Positions 7,681-17,319 are shown, numbered from the stretch's first letter. The stretch: 64,000 bases of DNA from JBJMQS01 sp045802605 (GCA_045802605.1 JBJMQS010000019.1:1-64000), one strand, 5' to 3'. Translations and numbers: made by a program. Notes: a model not told the origin generated them from the letters alone.

Positions 7681-9761
7681 TGAGCCACCCCAAGTTTCTG
7701 CAACGCGGCTTTAGATTCGGGGATGCCTTTTGCGGCGGCCTTGCGATACCAATCGATGGCAACGTTGAGGTCCTGCGGGACAAGTTGACCCCGTTCGTAG
7801 GTGACACCGAGATTGTGCATCGCGGCGCCATCGCCGGCCGCGGCTCCTTTGCGAAACCAAACCAGCGATTCTCGGGTATCCTTGGGTACACCCAAACCAT
7901 TTTCGTACATGTAGCCAATATTCACAAAAGAGGTGGCCAGGCCCGCGTCGGCAGCTTTGCGGTACCACCGCATTGCTTCTTGATAGTCTTGCGCGACCCC
8001 CAAGCCATATTGGCATTTGACGCCATAGGTATGCATTGCCGATGTGGACCCGGCTTCAGCTGCTTTGCGGCACCAACGTGCGCTCTGGACTTCATCCTTT
8101 TCGACGCCTTTTCCCTGCGCAAACATGTTCGCTAGGGAAGCCATGCCCAATAGATCTCCCAACTCTGCGCTTTTGCGATACCACCGAACCGCCTCAATCA
8201 TGTCCTGCTTAGTACCGCGTCCAAATTCATACATCACGCCGATGTTATACATCGCTGTGGAATGGCCCGCCTCGGCGCCCCGGAGGTACCACTGAGCGGC
8301 CAAACTGTCGTCTTTGGCGACGCCGCGTCCAATGTCGTAATTATTCCCGAGTAAAAACATTGCGCGTGCATCGCCTTTATCCGCCGCCCGGCGATACCAA
8401 CGCAATGACTCCCCGAGATTTTTTTCGACGCCCTTGCCGTTCTCGTACATGAAACCAAGGGATGTCATGGCCGGTAGATATCCCACGTCGGCTGCATTGC
8501 GATACCACTGGATTGCCTCGACGTTGTTTTGCGGAACACCGCGCCCAAGTTCGTGCATGAGGCCAATGTTCATCATCGCTTGTCCATCACCTTGGTCGGC
8601 CGCCTTTTGGAACCATGCGAGTGCCTGAGGAAATTCTTTTTCCATCCCACGGCCATATTCAAACATGAGGCCTAGGTTCGTCATTGCTGTTTTGTTGCCG
8701 GCTTCGGCGGCTTTGCGATACCATCGCAGCGCTTCTTCTTGATCCTTGACCACACCTTCATCGTGTTCATACATGTGGCCGATGTAATTCATGGCTCGGG
8801 CGTCGCCAGCTTTCGCGGCGATTTGGAATTTCTCGAAAGCGCGCCGATAGTTCTTCTCGACTCCAAGCCCCTTGTAAAGATTTCGTCCTTCCTCGAACGC
8901 TTGATCGGCCACAGTGTCGCTATTCGAAGATGTTGCTCGCAACAACACGGGCGATTCGCCGCTGAGGTCCGCCTTCAGGTTTGGCGACTGCCGAGCCCCT
9001 CCACCAATGACAACGCCAGCTTGGCGAGCGACTTGTTTACACACATAGGAAGAAAGTCCGTTGAAATTCACTTCGTCATCGGCGTCCTTGGCTTCACCGC
9101 GCATGCCTTGTAAGACGTAGTGGAAGAACAGCCCGTGTTTCAGTTTGTCATTCTCAAATGCTCGCTCGCCGGCGGAACAACTGAATAGCGCCGCCACGCC
9201 GCGCGGCGGTCTTGGTGCGCTATCCGCATCGACGCCGCGTGCACCGCGTGCCGCGGTCGGATCGTCACGGCAGGCATCCACGAGTAGCACTTTGACGCCG
9301 GCAAAGCTCTGCTCGCAATGCTGATAGAGTTCGTGCAGCGATACCAACGAGGCCGTCGCTTCCGGCAGTGGCCGGGCATCGCTGGGACAAAAGTAAGCGT
9401 CTTGTTGCGATGCGAATTGCAAGCCGTGCCCGGCCAACGCGATGACAACCGTGTCGGCACGTTGCGCCTGAGCGAGTGTGCCTTTCAGCGACGTCTCGAT
9501 GTTTTTCTTGGTCGGCGCGAATTGCGAATCCTTCGCGCCGGCGTCGTCGGTCAGCAGCGTCACTGTGTAGCCCGACTTGCGTAAGAGTTCGGCGAGTTCG
9601 GTGGCATCGTTTACGGCATATCGGAGGGCGGGCAACTTTGCGTGCTGGTACTGATTGATGCCAACCAGAACGGCATATTTCTTCCCAGCCGGCGGGTCGA
9701 CGGCCTGGGCCAGAGACACGGCCATCAAGAGGAAGGTCGATGCCCAGCACCGCAAAGACAT
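7677..9761 (-). CDS. Secreted caspase-like protease with Sel1 repeats (caspase 3 of 5)
   Basis: A 694-aa protein with signal peptide MSLRCWASTFLLMAVSLAQA, a caspase domain at about 26-270 (His112 in ALAGHGLQF, Cys164 in LLVDACRDDP, SCSAGERAFE) and about eleven Sel1 repeats from about 285 to the end, ending in a capping helix (AALQKLGVAQ). GAGG lies 8 nt before ATG 9761. It begins 10 nt after the upstream caspase gene ends and overlaps the next by 4 nt. Its repeat array is closest in style to caspase 5 (DARAMxxLGxxYDxGRGV), which suggests that these two are recent relatives. It lacks a PDZ domain. Confidence 0.93.
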   Translation of the reverse strand: MSLRCWASTFLLMAVSLAQAVDPPAGKKYAVLVGINQYQHAKLPALRYAVNDATELAELLRKSGYTVTLLTDDAGAKDSQFAPTKKNIETSLKGTLAQAQRADTVVIALAGHGLQFASQQDAYFCPSDARPLPEATASLVSLHELYQHCEQSFAGVKVLLVDACRDDPTAARGARGVDADSAPRPPRGVAALFSCSAGERAFENDKLKHGLFFHYVLQGMRGEAKDADDEVNFNGLSSYVCKQVARQAGVVIGGGARQSPNLKADLSGESPVLLRATSSNSDTVADQAFEEGRNLYKGLGVEKNYRRAFEKFQIAAKAGDARAMNYIGHMYEHDEGVVKDQEEALRWYRKAAEAGNKTAMTNLGLMFEYGRGMEKEFPQALAWFQKAADQGDGQAMMNIGLMHELGRGVPQNNVEAIQWYRNAADVGYLPAMTSLGFMYENGKGVEKNLGESLRWYRRAADKGDARAMFLLGNNYDIGRGVAKDDSLAAQWYLRGAEAGHSTAMYNIGVMYEFGRGTKQDMIEAVRWYRKSAELGDLLGMASLANMFAQGKGVEKDEVQSARWCRKAAEAGSTSAMHTYGVKCQYGLGVAQDYQEAMRWYRKAADAGLATSFVNIGYMYENGLGVPKDTRESLVWFRKGAAAGDGAAMHNLGVTYERGQLVPQDLNVAIDWYRKAAAKGIPESKAALQKLGVAQ

Positions 9762-9771
9762 GGATCCAACC

Positions 9772-12513
9772 TCACTTCGATTGGTTCAATCGCTTCAACG
9801 CTTGTACTGCTTCGTCATGACCGTGAGCGGCCGAGACGCGGTACCACTTGATAGCTTCTTGTTGATTCTTCGGGTTGCCGCGGCCATTTTCGTACGTCGT
9901 GCCTAGCAAAAACTCGGCGCGGGGATACTTCTGATCCGCCGCCTTGCGGTACCACTGAGCGGCTTCGTTGTAATCGACCTGAACACCGCGTCCATTCGCA
10001 TAAGCGAGGCCGACGTTTGTTTGGGCCACCTTGTGACCCTTGTCAGCAGCTTTTTTGTAAAGGTTAAACGCTTCGTTAAGGTCTTTATTCACTCCCCAAC
10101 CGTTTTCGTACATGACGCCGAGATTGCTCGTCGTATCTAGATCGCCGCGCTCGATCGCGGCACGGAACCAGGCGACGGCCTGGGGATCGGATTTCTCGGG
10201 AGTGACTTTGCCGCTGGTATAGACGTGGGCCAATTGTTGCACGCAACCAGTGCTGTTTTTCTCGGCGCCTTTCCGAAACCACTTAGCTGCTTCTTTGTCA
10301 TCTTTTGCGACAGCAGTTCCATTGAGATACAGCATACCGAGCTTGAAGTATGCGTCCGTCCATCCCCGGTCGGCGGCCTTTCGATAGAAGGCGACCGCTT
10401 CTAAAGCGTTCTTCTCGACACCTATCCCCTGCTCGTAACAGGTGCCAAGAGTAACCCATGCCAGCACATAGTCCTTCTCGGCAGCTTTCTTAACGAGCGC
10501 CAATCCGGCGGACGTATCTTTTGCTACGCCGATTCCTTCGAGGTACCACGTACCCAGACGATGCTGTGCCTCAGTATTATTTTGGGAGGCCGCGCGCTGT
10601 AACCATCGTGCGGCATCGGTCAGACTTTTCGGCACGCCTTTGCCATCACGGTAGCGATATGCGAGCCGTAGCTGTGCATTCGCATCACCTATGTTGGCTA
10701 CGCGATCGAACCAGCGTACGGCCTCGGCTTCGTCCTTCGTGACGCCTTCACCTTTGGCGTAGCATTCACCGACACGCTCCATCGCGGGAAGATAATTGCG
10801 ATCGGCAGCCTTTTGCAGCCACTGCATGGCCTCGACCGGATTTTTCTCGACACCTTTGCCTTGAAACAAAATCAGAGCCAAGTTGTATTCACCATTCGAG
10901 TTTTCCTGCTCGGCTGCTTTGCGATACCAGTTGGCCGCCTCGGCGAGATCCTTAGAGACACCTTTGCCTTCGGTGTAGAGATAGCCCATGGCGGTAAAGG
11001 CATCCGGAAAATTCTGGTCGGCGGCCTTGCGATACCACTTCACTGCTTCGTCGAGGTCCTTGGGCACACCTTTACCGTTGAGGTATAGGTATCCCATTTG
11101 ATGCTGCGCCAGCGCCACACCTAGATCGGCTGCTTTGCGATATTGCTCGATCGCCGCAGGAATGTCCTTGCTGACTCCCACACCGTGTTCGAGCACGTTG
11201 CCAAGCTTCCACATGCCGGCGGGATGTTCCTTTTCGGCTGCCATGCGAGCTAGGCGAGCACATTCGGAGGGCTGAGTCGCTGTAAGTGTAAGCGCCAATG
11301 TGTACATTGCTTCGGCGTTGCCCTCAGCAGCCGCCAGCATGCACCGCCGGACACCTTCGGATTCGCTGTAGGGTGTGTCGAGTGGGCCGCTGAAGGTCTG
11401 CTCCTTGCCGTCGCGCCAGATCACGAGTTCCACGGTTTCGCCGAGTTTCATTTGGTTGAAGAGCGCGGTCATGTCGTTGGCGTGATGCATCGGCTTGCCG
11501 CTGATGCGGAGAACGACGTCACCAGTTTGCATGCCCATCCGCTCGGCTGCGCTGCCGGGCGTGACGAAGCCGATCATTGGCTGGCAAGCCGGCTTGAGTC
11601 CCGCTTTCTCGGCGAGCGTGCTCGGGATGTCGTAAAACCGGCACCCCAAGGAGGGCCTGGACGCAGAGCTTGCACCGAAGCCAACGAGAACGGGCGACGC
11701 GCCGGATAGATCAGCCTTGAGATTGGGCGACTGGCGTGCTCCTCCGCCGATCAAGCGGGGTACTTCATGCGCGACTTGCTCACGGACATATTTGGATAAG
11801 CCGTCGAAATTGACTTCACCCGATCTCTCGCGGGCGTTCTTGCGCAGGCCTTCGAGTACATAGTGAAAGAAGACGCCGTGGTGGAATCGCTCGTGCTCGT
11901 AAGCGACTTCGCCAGCGGAACAACTGAAAAGCGCGGCGACACCACGAGGCGGGCGCGGGGCTGTGTCCGCGTCAATGCCGCGCGTCGCGCCGCGGGCCGC
12001 CCCTGGATCGTCACGGCACGCATCGACGAACAAAACTTTTACGCCGGCGAAGCTTTTTTCAAGCTCCTCGTAAATCCTGGTCACCGAAACGAGCGTGTCC
12101 GTTTCGCTCTCGAATGGCTTGGCCTCCGTCGGACAAAAGTAGCTATCGGGCTTCCCGGCAAACTGGAGTCCATGGCCGGCCAAGGCAATCACAATCGTGT
12201 CGGACTTTTGGCACTTGCGCAGTGTCTCGCTGACTGCCTTTTCGATGTTCGCTTTGCTGGGCACTTTGGTCGAATCCTTCGCGCCAGCCGAATCGGTGAG
12301 AAGAATCACGTCGTACCCGGCGGGCTTCAGCACATCGGCGAGTTCCGACGCATCGTTTTCAGTGAATCGCAGCTTTGGAAGTTTCGGGTGCTGATATTCG
12401 CGAACGCCGACGATGACGGCGTATTTCTTGCCTTCGCCTTGGGCGCATGCAATGGGAGGCGTAACAACCGCCAGTATCGTGAGCAAAACCAGGGCTCGTC
12501 CCAAATTGCACAT
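9772..12513 (-). CDS. Secreted caspase-PDZ-Sel1 protein (caspase 2 of 5)
   Basis: A 913-aa protein. The frame extends a further 90 codons upstream, but that stretch lies inside the previous gene in another frame; ATG 12513 gives a proper signal peptide (MCNLGRALVLLTILAVVTPPIACA) 14 nt after the previous stop. Caspase domain at about 29-280 (His114, Cys166). A PDZ domain follows at about 300-385 (GFVTPGSAAERMGMQTGDVV, LRISGKPMHHANDMTALFNQ), as in HtrA-type proteases, and then about fourteen Sel1 repeats to the C-terminus. PDZ domains usually bind exposed C-termini, so a role in recognising a substrate or partner is plausible. Compared with caspase 1 the N-terminal halves are nearly superimposable, indicating tandem duplication. 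Confidence 0.92.
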   Translation of the reverse strand: MCNLGRALVLLTILAVVTPPIACAQGEGKKYAVIVGVREYQHPKLPKLRFTENDASELADVLKPAGYDVILLTDSAGAKDSTKVPSKANIEKAVSETLRKCQKSDTIVIALAGHGLQFAGKPDSYFCPTEAKPFESETDTLVSVTRIYEELEKSFAGVKVLFVDACRDDPGAARGATRGIDADTAPRPPRGVAALFSCSAGEVAYEHERFHHGVFFHYVLEGLRKNARERSGEVNFDGLSKYVREQVAHEVPRLIGGGARQSPNLKADLSGASPVLVGFGASSASRPSLGCRFYDIPSTLAEKAGLKPACQPMIGFVTPGSAAERMGMQTGDVVLRISGKPMHHANDMTALFNQMKLGETVELVIWRDGKEQTFSGPLDTPYSESEGVRRCMLAAAEGNAEAMYTLALTLTATQPSECARLARMAAEKEHPAGMWKLGNVLEHGVGVSKDIPAAIEQYRKAADLGVALAQHQMGYLYLNGKGVPKDLDEAVKWYRKAADQNFPDAFTAMGYLYTEGKGVSKDLAEAANWYRKAAEQENSNGEYNLALILFQGKGVEKNPVEAMQWLQKAADRNYLPAMERVGECYAKGEGVTKDEAEAVRWFDRVANIGDANAQLRLAYRYRDGKGVPKSLTDAARWLQRAASQNNTEAQHRLGTWYLEGIGVAKDTSAGLALVKKAAEKDYVLAWVTLGTCYEQGIGVEKNALEAVAFYRKAADRGWTDAYFKLGMLYLNGTAVAKDDKEAAKWFRKGAEKNSTGCVQQLAHVYTSGKVTPEKSDPQAVAWFRAAIERGDLDTTSNLGVMYENGWGVNKDLNEAFNLYKKAADKGHKVAQTNVGLAYANGRGVQVDYNEAAQWYRKAADQKYPRAEFLLGTTYENGRGNPKNQQEAIKWYRVSAAHGHDEAVQALKRLNQSK

Positions 12514-12527
12514 GGCGTTCACACGTC

Positions 12528-14852
12528 TCACTCTGGGCTGACGTTGAGCCGTTCCAAAGCCTTTTTCGCCAACGCGTTGCCGTGGGAGGCGCCGCGCCGG
12601 TAGAACTTGATCGCCTCGGCTTGATCTTTTGCGACCCCGAAACCGTTCTCGTAGCAATCCCCAAGATGAAATTCCGCGGCCGCCTCGTTCTTGTCCGCGG
12701 CTTTGCGCAGCCAACTCACGCCTTCCAGGTAGTTCTTTTCGACACCGCGCCCAAAGAGGTAGCACCGGCCCAGTTCCGTCCATGCAAAAGTAAACGATTG
12801 GTCGGCTGATTTTTTCAGAAGTGCGAAACCGGCGGTTTCATCTTTTCTCACGCCCCGGCCGTAGAGCAATGCATAACCAAATTGGTACTGACCCTCGGGA
12901 GAATTTTGATTCGCCGCTTTTTGATACCAACGCGCCGCTTCTGTCAAATCTTTTGGGACTCCTCGGCCATTCATGTGCCGTTCACCCAGTTTCAAAATTG
13001 CCAGGACAAATCCGGTTTGAGCCGATTTTTCCAACCAGCGAATCGCTTCGGCATCATCTTTGGTTACGCCCCATCCATTGGAGTAAAAGAGGCCGACATT
13101 GAACATTCCGGCGGGACTGTTGCGCCCGGCCGCATGGCGAGCATATTCCAATGCCTTGGTATCGTTCTTCTCGACACCTTTCCCTTCGTGGTAAAGCTCC
13201 ACCAACAAGTTGTCGGCGTCCACGTTGCCGTGTTCGGAGGCACGCTCGTACCACATCACAGCCTCAGCCATGTCTTTTTTCGTGCCGCGGCCGCTCGCAA
13301 TCATGCCGGCGAGCCGATACATGCCGAAGCTTGATTTCTGCTCGGCGGCTTTGCGGTACCACTCGACGGCCTCTTCTTCGTTCTTGGTGACGCCCGAAAG
13401 TCCATCCGCCAAGAGCATCCCGTAGCGGACCTGAGCGCTTGGGTGCCCCAAATCAGCGGCTTCGCGAATCAATTGAACGGCACGCTGCGGATCTTTCTCG
13501 ATACCGCGGCCCTCCTGCAGTGCCGCACCAAGCTGGTCCATCGCCGATGGAAACTTGTTCTCGGCCGCTTTCTGCAACCATTTAATTGCCTCCTCAGTAT
13601 CGCGCTGGCCGAAAATCCCCGAATTCAAGGCGGTCCAAAGATGAGCTTGAGCGGACACGCTTCCTTCTTCAGCCGCAGATCTAATGCGCCGTAGCAATTC
13701 CGCATCACTGAGGAAAGTCTCCAACTTGCCATGCAAGTTGACATCCAATGCTGCACGACGGATGGTCAAATGCAATTCGTCGCCGGCACTTAGTGTTTTC
13801 AAAACCGCGATGAAATCATCGGTATGTAGGACAGGTTTGCCATTGAGGCGGCAAATGACATCGCCGGTTTGCAGACCCATGCGGTCGCCGCCACCGCCGG
13901 GAATGACAAACGCAACCATCGGCTGGCAGGCCGCCTGCAGCCCGGCTTTCTCGGCCAATTTGGAGGCCAAATCAGTCAGTTGAATCGCGAGTACGGGCTG
14001 ACCACGACTTCCGGCGTAGAACCCCATAAGCACCGGAGAAGCACCGGACAAATCAGCTTTCATGTTCGGCGACTGCCGAGCCCCGCCACCGACCAACCGC
14101 GGCACTTCTTTGGCAACTTCATTGCGGACATACTTCGACAATCCGTCAAACGTGACTTCCCCACTCGTTTCCTTAGCACTCTTGCGCAATCCTTCGAGAA
14201 CGTAGTGAAAGAACACTCCATGGTGATAGCGCTCGTGTTCGTATGACACCTCGCCCGCGGAGCAACTAAACAGGGCAGCGACGCCACGCGGCGGCCGGGG
14301 CGCGTTGTCGGCGTCGATGCCGCGGCTAGCGCCGCGGGCCGCATTGGGATCATCGCGGCACGCATCGACGAGCAGCACTTTGACGCCGGCAAAGCTCTTC
14401 TCCAACTCTTCGTAAATCTGTGTAACGGATACGAGTGTGTTCACTTCGTCTTCGAATGGCCGCGCCTCGGACGGGCAGAAATAGCTATCAGGCTTCGAGG
14501 CGAACTGGAGACCATGACCCGCCAGCGCGATGACTACGGTGTCGGCTTTCTGCGACTTTCTAAGCGTTTCGCTGACCGCTTTGTCGATGTTCGCTTTGGT
14601 CGGTTGTTTCGCGCCATCCTTCTTGCCCTCGGTGTCGGTCAAAAGAATGATCTCGTAGCCGGCCGGCTTGAGTACGTCGGCAAGTTCTGAAGCATCATTT
14701 TCGGTGAATCGGAGCTTCGGAAGCTTGGGGTGTTGGTATTCGCTTACGCCGACGATGACGGCGTATTTCTTCCCCGGTGCCTGCGCGAAGGTCACGGTGG
14801 GCCCGGCGACAAGAAAGGCTAGAGACAGGGCGAACACTTTTCGGCACCACAT
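12528..14852 (-). CDS. Secreted caspase-PDZ-Sel1 protein (caspase 1 of 5)
   Basis: A 774-aa protein; ATG 14852 is preceded by GAGG at 8 nt and starts a signal peptide (MWCRKVFALSLAFLVAGPTVTFA). Caspase domain at about 27-280 with His113 (ALAGHGLQF) and Cys165 (LLVDACRDDP). PDZ domain at about 300-380 (MVAFVIPGGGGDRMGLQTGD, VICRLNGKPVLHTDDFIAVL), then about ten Sel1 repeats from about 390. It shares the domain order of caspase 2, including the YAVIVGVxEYQHPKLPKLRF block that differs from the YAVLVG..KYAVND block of the other three. This is the first caspase gene of the operon, 55 nt below the cytochrome gene. Confidence 0.93.
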   Translation of the reverse strand: MWCRKVFALSLAFLVAGPTVTFAQAPGKKYAVIVGVSEYQHPKLPKLRFTENDASELADVLKPAGYEIILLTDTEGKKDGAKQPTKANIDKAVSETLRKSQKADTVVIALAGHGLQFASKPDSYFCPSEARPFEDEVNTLVSVTQIYEELEKSFAGVKVLLVDACRDDPNAARGASRGIDADNAPRPPRGVAALFSCSAGEVSYEHERYHHGVFFHYVLEGLRKSAKETSGEVTFDGLSKYVRNEVAKEVPRLVGGGARQSPNMKADLSGASPVLMGFYAGSRGQPVLAIQLTDLASKLAEKAGLQAACQPMVAFVIPGGGGDRMGLQTGDVICRLNGKPVLHTDDFIAVLKTLSAGDELHLTIRRAALDVNLHGKLETFLSDAELLRRIRSAAEEGSVSAQAHLWTALNSGIFGQRDTEEAIKWLQKAAENKFPSAMDQLGAALQEGRGIEKDPQRAVQLIREAADLGHPSAQVRYGMLLADGLSGVTKNEEEAVEWYRKAAEQKSSFGMYRLAGMIASGRGTKKDMAEAVMWYERASEHGNVDADNLLVELYHEGKGVEKNDTKALEYARHAAGRNSPAGMFNVGLFYSNGWGVTKDDAEAIRWLEKSAQTGFVLAILKLGERHMNGRGVPKDLTEAARWYQKAANQNSPEGQYQFGYALLYGRGVRKDETAGFALLKKSADQSFTFAWTELGRCYLFGRGVEKNYLEGVSWLRKAADKNEAAAEFHLGDCYENGFGVAKDQAEAIKFYRRGASHGNALAKKALERLNVSPE

Positions 14853-14907
14853 GACTCGGACCTCAAACTGGATTACCGCATTCGCGGCAAGGGCTGCAAA
14901 TCGCTTA

Positions 14908-16674
14908 CTAGTGTAAACGAGTCACCGGCGTGCCTTTTCCAATCTCCTGCGCAGCCATCTGATAAGTGGAACGAAGCCGGGCCTTTTCCCAATCCGCCCT
15001 CTTGATCTTGCCGCCATCTCGCGACAAAGAAGCCAAGCCAATTTCCTGTAGCCGACGGTTGCCGGCGATCATGCCGCGGAGCAACTCGGGATTGTCGATG
15101 TCCAGCTCACAGGCCACCGATTGCAGATCGAGATCAACCAGCCGATAGAGCCGGGCGACGGCGCCGATGGGCTCGTCGTTCGTCAGTTCAGCGATTGAGC
15201 GATCTTTGTCCGCCCCCACTTTGAGGAAGGGCCCCACCGATTTTTCGAGGGCCTTCATGAACAACTCGGAATCTTCTTTGACCAAGCCATCCATCACGGG
15301 TGGTTCCGGATAAAGCTGTCGGACCTTTAGCTTCGCCGCGTCAAACACGCCGGCCCCATCGCGCACCTGGTCTTTGAAGCCGATCATGCCGTGTTTATGG
15401 CAAGCCATGCACGAGAGACCCGTGACAATGGCCGGGGTGCCCGATGTTTTGAGGGAATCGCCGACGACATTGATTGGCCCTTCTTCGATTCGGCGATCCT
15501 TCGCATTGATGAGGAAGTAGCCTTGCATGCGATTTGGGAGGTGAAAAATGATCTCACCGCCGTCGTGCGAAAATGCCACTTCCTCGAACTTGTTGCCCTC
15601 GAACTCCGGCCCCAGTGGGAACTGGAGTAGATTGCTTTTCGCATTGCCAGGCAGGAAGTCGTAGCTCTTCCAGTACGCACCGTACGCGGCTTCGTGACGT
15701 TCGAGCATTCGGTTTTGGCCCGACACACCACTTGCGGCAAAGCCTGCGCGAGTGGCTTGATCGCGCTGGAAGTTATCTGTGACATTAACCTTCAGCAGTT
15801 TCTCCAAATCCAACGCGGAGTGCGGTAATTGCAGCATGATGTTGTAAAGCGGTGGTCGAGTCGCGGTGGCGATGAACCAGTCTGCGCGAACGACCGGGAG
15901 CGGATCACCTGAGCCGATGCCGGCCAGTTGCGCAATCTCCAAGTCCACCACACGCAATGGCTGGTCCGCGCTCTGATCGTATCGCAGAGCGTATGGATAG
16001 GCTTTCTCAATTTCGCGCCAGATGTCGTGCTTGTCCCAATCCACGTCGCGCAGATCGATCGTGTAAACCGTTCCGTTGGAATTTGGCACTTCCTGCGGAA
16101 CAACGATGCGTGGCCGCCAGTGCAAGCTGTTGATCGCCTTCGACAGCGCAGCGCGTGTGATGGCGAGATCGCCGGCTGGGGCACTCGGATTGTTGTGTTG
16201 ATGATAAAGTGTGAAGAATCGCAAGTAGGGCCGGCTCTCGGGAGGCGCGGCTCGCAGGTAATCGCGGACCGCAGTTAGTCCCAGCGTGAGACTCTGCTTG
16301 GCGCGCTGCTGGTCCGCCGGGAACGCGGGTGCACCGGCCTCGATCCACGCGCGGACTGCTTTCTTGTCCTCGTCAGTCGGTCGATCCTTGATCGATTTCG
16401 GCGGCATGCTCCCCTTCTCCAGCCGTTCCAGGATAAACGAGTCGGAAGGGCTGCCAGCACTGATGTACGGTTTGCCGCCGGGCCGCGCCGGCGTCAGCGT
16501 CTTGATATCGAGCACGTCAAACTCGCCACCTTCGGACCCGGCACCTGAGTGACAACGATGGCAAAATTGTTTGAAGACGCCGCGGGCTTTGAGGGAGAGT
16601 TCGGCCGAATCCGCCGCCCATCCGGGGGCTGTGCCGAGGGTGAGGAATAACGTCGCCAACAGCCATCGGTTCAT
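14908..16674 (-). CDS. Exported di-heme cytochrome c-like protein (planctomycete cytochrome family)
   Basis: A 588-aa protein with signal peptide MNRWLLATLFLTLGTAPGWA and two CxxCH haem sites: CHRCH at 38-42, within a planctomycete-type cytochrome c domain (about 28-125, with GSMPPKS and AVRAWIEAGAP), and CMACH at 422-426. The segment between (about 140-400) includes PPLYNIMLQLP and resembles no enzyme I can name. The distant Met in the first domain suggests a possible axial ligand. GAGG lies 5 nt before ATG 16674 and a plausible promoter lies upstream. It is transcribed toward the caspase genes with only 55 nt between, so it is probably the first gene of that operon. Functionally it may be an electron-transfer or redox-sensing periplasmic protein. 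Confidence 0.85.
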   Translation of the reverse strand: MNRWLLATLFLTLGTAPGWAADSAELSLKARGVFKQFCHRCHSGAGSEGGEFDVLDIKTLTPARPGGKPYISAGSPSDSFILERLEKGSMPPKSIKDRPTDEDKKAVRAWIEAGAPAFPADQQRAKQSLTLGLTAVRDYLRAAPPESRPYLRFFTLYHQHNNPSAPAGDLAITRAALSKAINSLHWRPRIVVPQEVPNSNGTVYTIDLRDVDWDKHDIWREIEKAYPYALRYDQSADQPLRVVDLEIAQLAGIGSGDPLPVVRADWFIATATRPPLYNIMLQLPHSALDLEKLLKVNVTDNFQRDQATRAGFAASGVSGQNRMLERHEAAYGAYWKSYDFLPGNAKSNLLQFPLGPEFEGNKFEEVAFSHDGGEIIFHLPNRMQGYFLINAKDRRIEEGPINVVGDSLKTSGTPAIVTGLSCMACHKHGMIGFKDQVRDGAGVFDAAKLKVRQLYPEPPVMDGLVKEDSELFMKALEKSVGPFLKVGADKDRSIAELTNDEPIGAVARLYRLVDLDLQSVACELDIDNPELLRGMIAGNRRLQEIGLASLSRDGGKIKRADWEKARLRSTYQMAAQEIGKGTPVTRLH

Positions 16675-16706
16675 GGGAACCTCGGTAAAGTCGTTTCTAG
16701 AGTCGA

Positions 16707-16736
16707 TCTATAAAGAAAACGCACGATGCTGGGCAA
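16707..16736 (-). promoter_or_regulatory. Putative sigma70-type promoter for the cytochrome-caspase operon
   Basis: On the minus strand TTGCCC and TATAGA are separated by 18 nt, ending 33 nt upstream of the start at 16674. This is the only good -35/-10 pair I see before the block. The rest of the 372-nt gene-free interval 16675-17046 holds nothing else I can name. Confidence 0.4.
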
Positions 16737-17046
16737 TTTTCCTAGCAAATTCGAGTCTGGGCATGGCAGACCGTCGTGGTCTCCAGTCTAACAGCCGCTG
16801 ACCCTGGTTAGCAACCGTCAGGCCTTTCCTAGGCGGTTCGTTCACGCTTTTCCGCTTTCATGTCGGCAGAAGCCCACCTGTGTTAACCCCGAGGCTGCAT
16901 CGCGTCATGCCAGGCTTAGGAACACGTCTAAAGATTGCAAGAAAAAGCCGGCAACCCGCAATTTCAGAAATTCTTTGGAAAAAGTGAACCGCCCACCCGT
17001 TGTCCTCGGTGTAGTGAGAAACACAACCCCGAACCTGGAGAGAATC

Positions 17047-17319
17047 ATGATCCGCTTCGCAATGTCCGCTCTGGTGACGACCGGCTTGACCCTGGGACTC
17101 AGCAGCACCGCTTCCGCCGGCGGTTATGTGCACAAGACCTACTACAAGACCGTGACGACTTACGTCACCAAGCCGGTGCACTACACGGTCAAGCTGACGA
17201 AGTACGATCACTGCGGGGAGCCGTACTGCGTGTACGTCGATCGTTGCCGGTACGTCGAAGTGCCCTGCGTGAAGCGGATCGCGGTCTCTTGTTGGGAACC
17301 GGGCTGCTGTGAGGAGTAG
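17047..17319 (+). CDS. Small secreted Tyr/Cys-containing protein, unknown
   Basis: A 90-aa exported protein. ATG 17047 is chosen because GGAGAG lies just upstream and a signal peptide follows (MIRFAMSALVTTGLTLGLSSTASA). The mature part is Tyr-, Thr- and Val-rich (YVHKTYYKTVTTYVTKPVHY) and has a C-terminal half with six Cys (CGEPYCVYVDRC...VPCVKR...CWEPGCCEE), which might form disulfides or bind metal. It ends 33 nt before a strong terminator. The family is not recognised; similar short Tyr-rich exported proteins are common in planctomycetes. Confidence 0.75.
   Translation: MIRFAMSALVTTGLTLGLSSTASAGGYVHKTYYKTVTTYVTKPVHYTVKLTKYDHCGEPYCVYVDRCRYVEVPCVKRIAVSCWEPGCCEE

Noticed and set aside
12514..12783. 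Ninety-codon N-terminal extension of the second caspase gene
   Set aside because: It lies inside the first caspase gene in another frame and has no signal peptide; ATG 12513 has one and is 14 nt after the previous stop.
4166..15785. Many long frames on the + strand across the caspase block
   Set aside because: These are antisense shadows of the Sel1 and caspase repeats and have the low-complexity bias of reversed coding sequence.
14908..16674. An animal-like apoptosome (cytochrome c activating caspases)
   Set aside because: The cytochrome is a di-heme planctomycete type and no Apaf-1-like protein exists here; gene order alone does not support homology of mechanism.
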